This document shows, piece after piece, positions 63,301 through 64,000 of a DNA stretch of 64,000 bases. The stretch lies in assembly GCF_024714495.1 (NCBI RefSeq), contig NZ_JAMZMJ010000008.1:1-64000 (forward strand), given 5' to 3'. A program made the translations under genes and the position numbers. How positions within the stretch are numbered: the stretch's first letter is position 1; each line of letters starts with the position of its first letter. This DNA comes from Marinoscillum pacificum (GTDB taxonomy: Bacteria; Bacteroidota; Bacteroidia; Cytophagales; Cyclobacteriaceae). The notes below the pieces were generated by a model. It saw nothing but the letters and a program-made list of their open reading frames with translations. It did not search any database and had not been told where the DNA came from.

Positions 63301-64000
63301 TTAGTTGATAAATATCTTTTCTTCTGGGTATTGAATCGGTTTGTACTCATACGTATAGAACTGACGGGCAATTCCTGTTAATAAAGTGAGCAATCCTACA
63401 CGACCAACAAACATGGTTACAATTATCACTACTTTACTAGGAACACTCAAGTCTCCTGTGATTCCCATACTCAATCCTACAGTACTAAATGCAGAGAAGC
63501 ATTCAAATGCGATTGGCAAGATTCCCAATTGCTCATCGAATGTGATTAGCAAGAATGTAGACAATCCAATCACAATAAGCGAAAGAGAAATAATAGAGGT
63601 AGACCGTTGTAAAGCTCCCTGATCTATTCGCTTCCAGCCCACACGAATACTTTTAAAGCCAAATGCCTGCTGGAAAATATTCAAGGTGGCCACAGCAAAT
63701 GTGGTTGTTTTAATACCTCCTCCTGTAGATCCTGGCGATGCACCAATCCACATCAACAACATGACTATCATAATACATGAATGAGTCAGTGCTCCAGTAT
63801 TGACAGTATTAAATCCAGCAGTTCTAGTAGTGATAGAACCAAATAAGGCAGTTACAAATTTACCAAACGCACCATGTTCCTTCAGTGTATTATCGTATTC
63901 CAGCACATAAAATAAAATGGCTCCAAATACAATCAGAATCAATGAAGTAACCAGTACAATTTTGGTATTCAAACTTAGCTGTGGGCGTATCTTGTTGTTA
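63301..64000 (-). CDS. trkH: K+ channel subunit TrkH/KtrB (5' end outside window)
   Basis: The frame is open to the window edge on the minus strand; a TTG at 63972 is not the start, since the upstream residues (NNKIRPQLSL) continue the family. About 233 residues of the C-terminal half are visible, with the third selectivity loop (TTRTAGFN) and the fourth (FSAFSTVGLSMG). Together with trkA it forms the K+ uptake system. Confidence 0.93.
   Translation of the reverse strand, partial: NNKIRPQLSLNTKIVLVTSLILIVFGAILFYVLEYDNTLKEHGAFGKFVTALFGSITTRTAGFNTVNTGALTHSCIMIVMLLMWIGASPGSTGGGIKTTTFAVATLNIFQQAFGFKSIRVGWKRIDQGALQRSTSIISLSLIVIGLSTFLLITFDEQLGILPIAFECFSAFSTVGLSMGITGDLSVPSKVVIIVTMFVGRVGLLTLLTGIARQFYTYEYKPIQYPEEKIFIN

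Noticed and set aside
1-64000. tRNA or rRNA genes, CRISPR arrays, insertion sequences, prophage or integrase
   Set aside because: Intergenic gaps were read on both strands and none shows a cloverleaf, regularly spaced repeat, transposase or phage gene. Short RNAs inside coding regions cannot be excluded by eye.

Overview
The window looks like a chromosome segment from a gliding-type Bacteroidota, most likely order Cytophagales (Fulvivirga/Reichenbachiella/Ekhidna-like). The evidence is the type IX secretion genes porU and porV, the gliding lipoprotein gene gldH, many DUF families typical of the phylum (DUF3667, DUF2911, GWxTD, PSP1/RicT beside gldH), AT-rich DNA, and several TAnnTTTG -7 promoter elements. 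I see no rRNA, tRNA, CRISPR array, insertion sequence or prophage. The region is chromosomal core with lineage-specific additions.

Layout. 1-4129 (-) is the 5' part of a very large secreted surface protein that runs off the left edge (IgGFc-binding-like N-terminus, calcium-binding TSP3 runs, cadherin-like repeats). A 437-bp gene-free stretch follows, then a TetA-like MFS pump (-). 5940-8916 (+) holds a TldD/TldE protease pair in which only TldD has a twin-arginine signal. After a strong terminator, 9021-16631 (+) is a tight six-gene DUF4159-MoxR-DUF58-BatA-DUF4175-like-GATase-like operon. 16628-19892 (-) carries a DUF3667 protein, a lipoprotein, a MATE pump and a Nudix hydrolase. 19969-22638 (+) is rnhB, a HEAT-like protein, csaA, a CAT-fold acyltransferase and DUF1801. 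22640-23476 (-) holds two tandem SiaC-like (DUF1987) genes. 23763-26380 (+) is exonuclease III, gcvT and comB. 26373-27969 (-) is a lipoprotein-MazG-DUF2721-YciI operon, followed by a DUF2911 gene (+).

The second half begins with 28687-33928 (-): an FAD oxidoreductase, an 1106-residue propeller/outer-membrane-barrel protein, and yicC. 33986-41169 (+) couples an MBL hydrolase, pssA, porU, porV and a catalytically dead M16 protein. Next come hemA plus a WG-repeat protein (-), then an HhH protein, a giant SF1 helicase and DUF5995 (+). ricT-gldH, purD and recQ (-), manC (+), GWxTD-rlmB (-), a methyltransferase and dps (+), asnB (-), an NlpC/P60 peptidase (+), and trkH(partial)-trkA (-) complete the window.

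How the genes work together. Envelope and secretion dominate: PorU is the T9SS sortase and PorV its shuttle protein, GldH serves gliding, and the left-edge adhesin is the sort of protein T9SS exports. The MoxR/BatA operon probably acts at the inner membrane. The rest is housekeeping: heme, purine, phospholipid, asparagine and GDP-mannose synthesis, DNA/RNA maintenance and K+ uptake. A striking structural feature is that eight of the nine convergent gene junctions have one or no bases between the two stop codons; the ninth has a bidirectional terminator.
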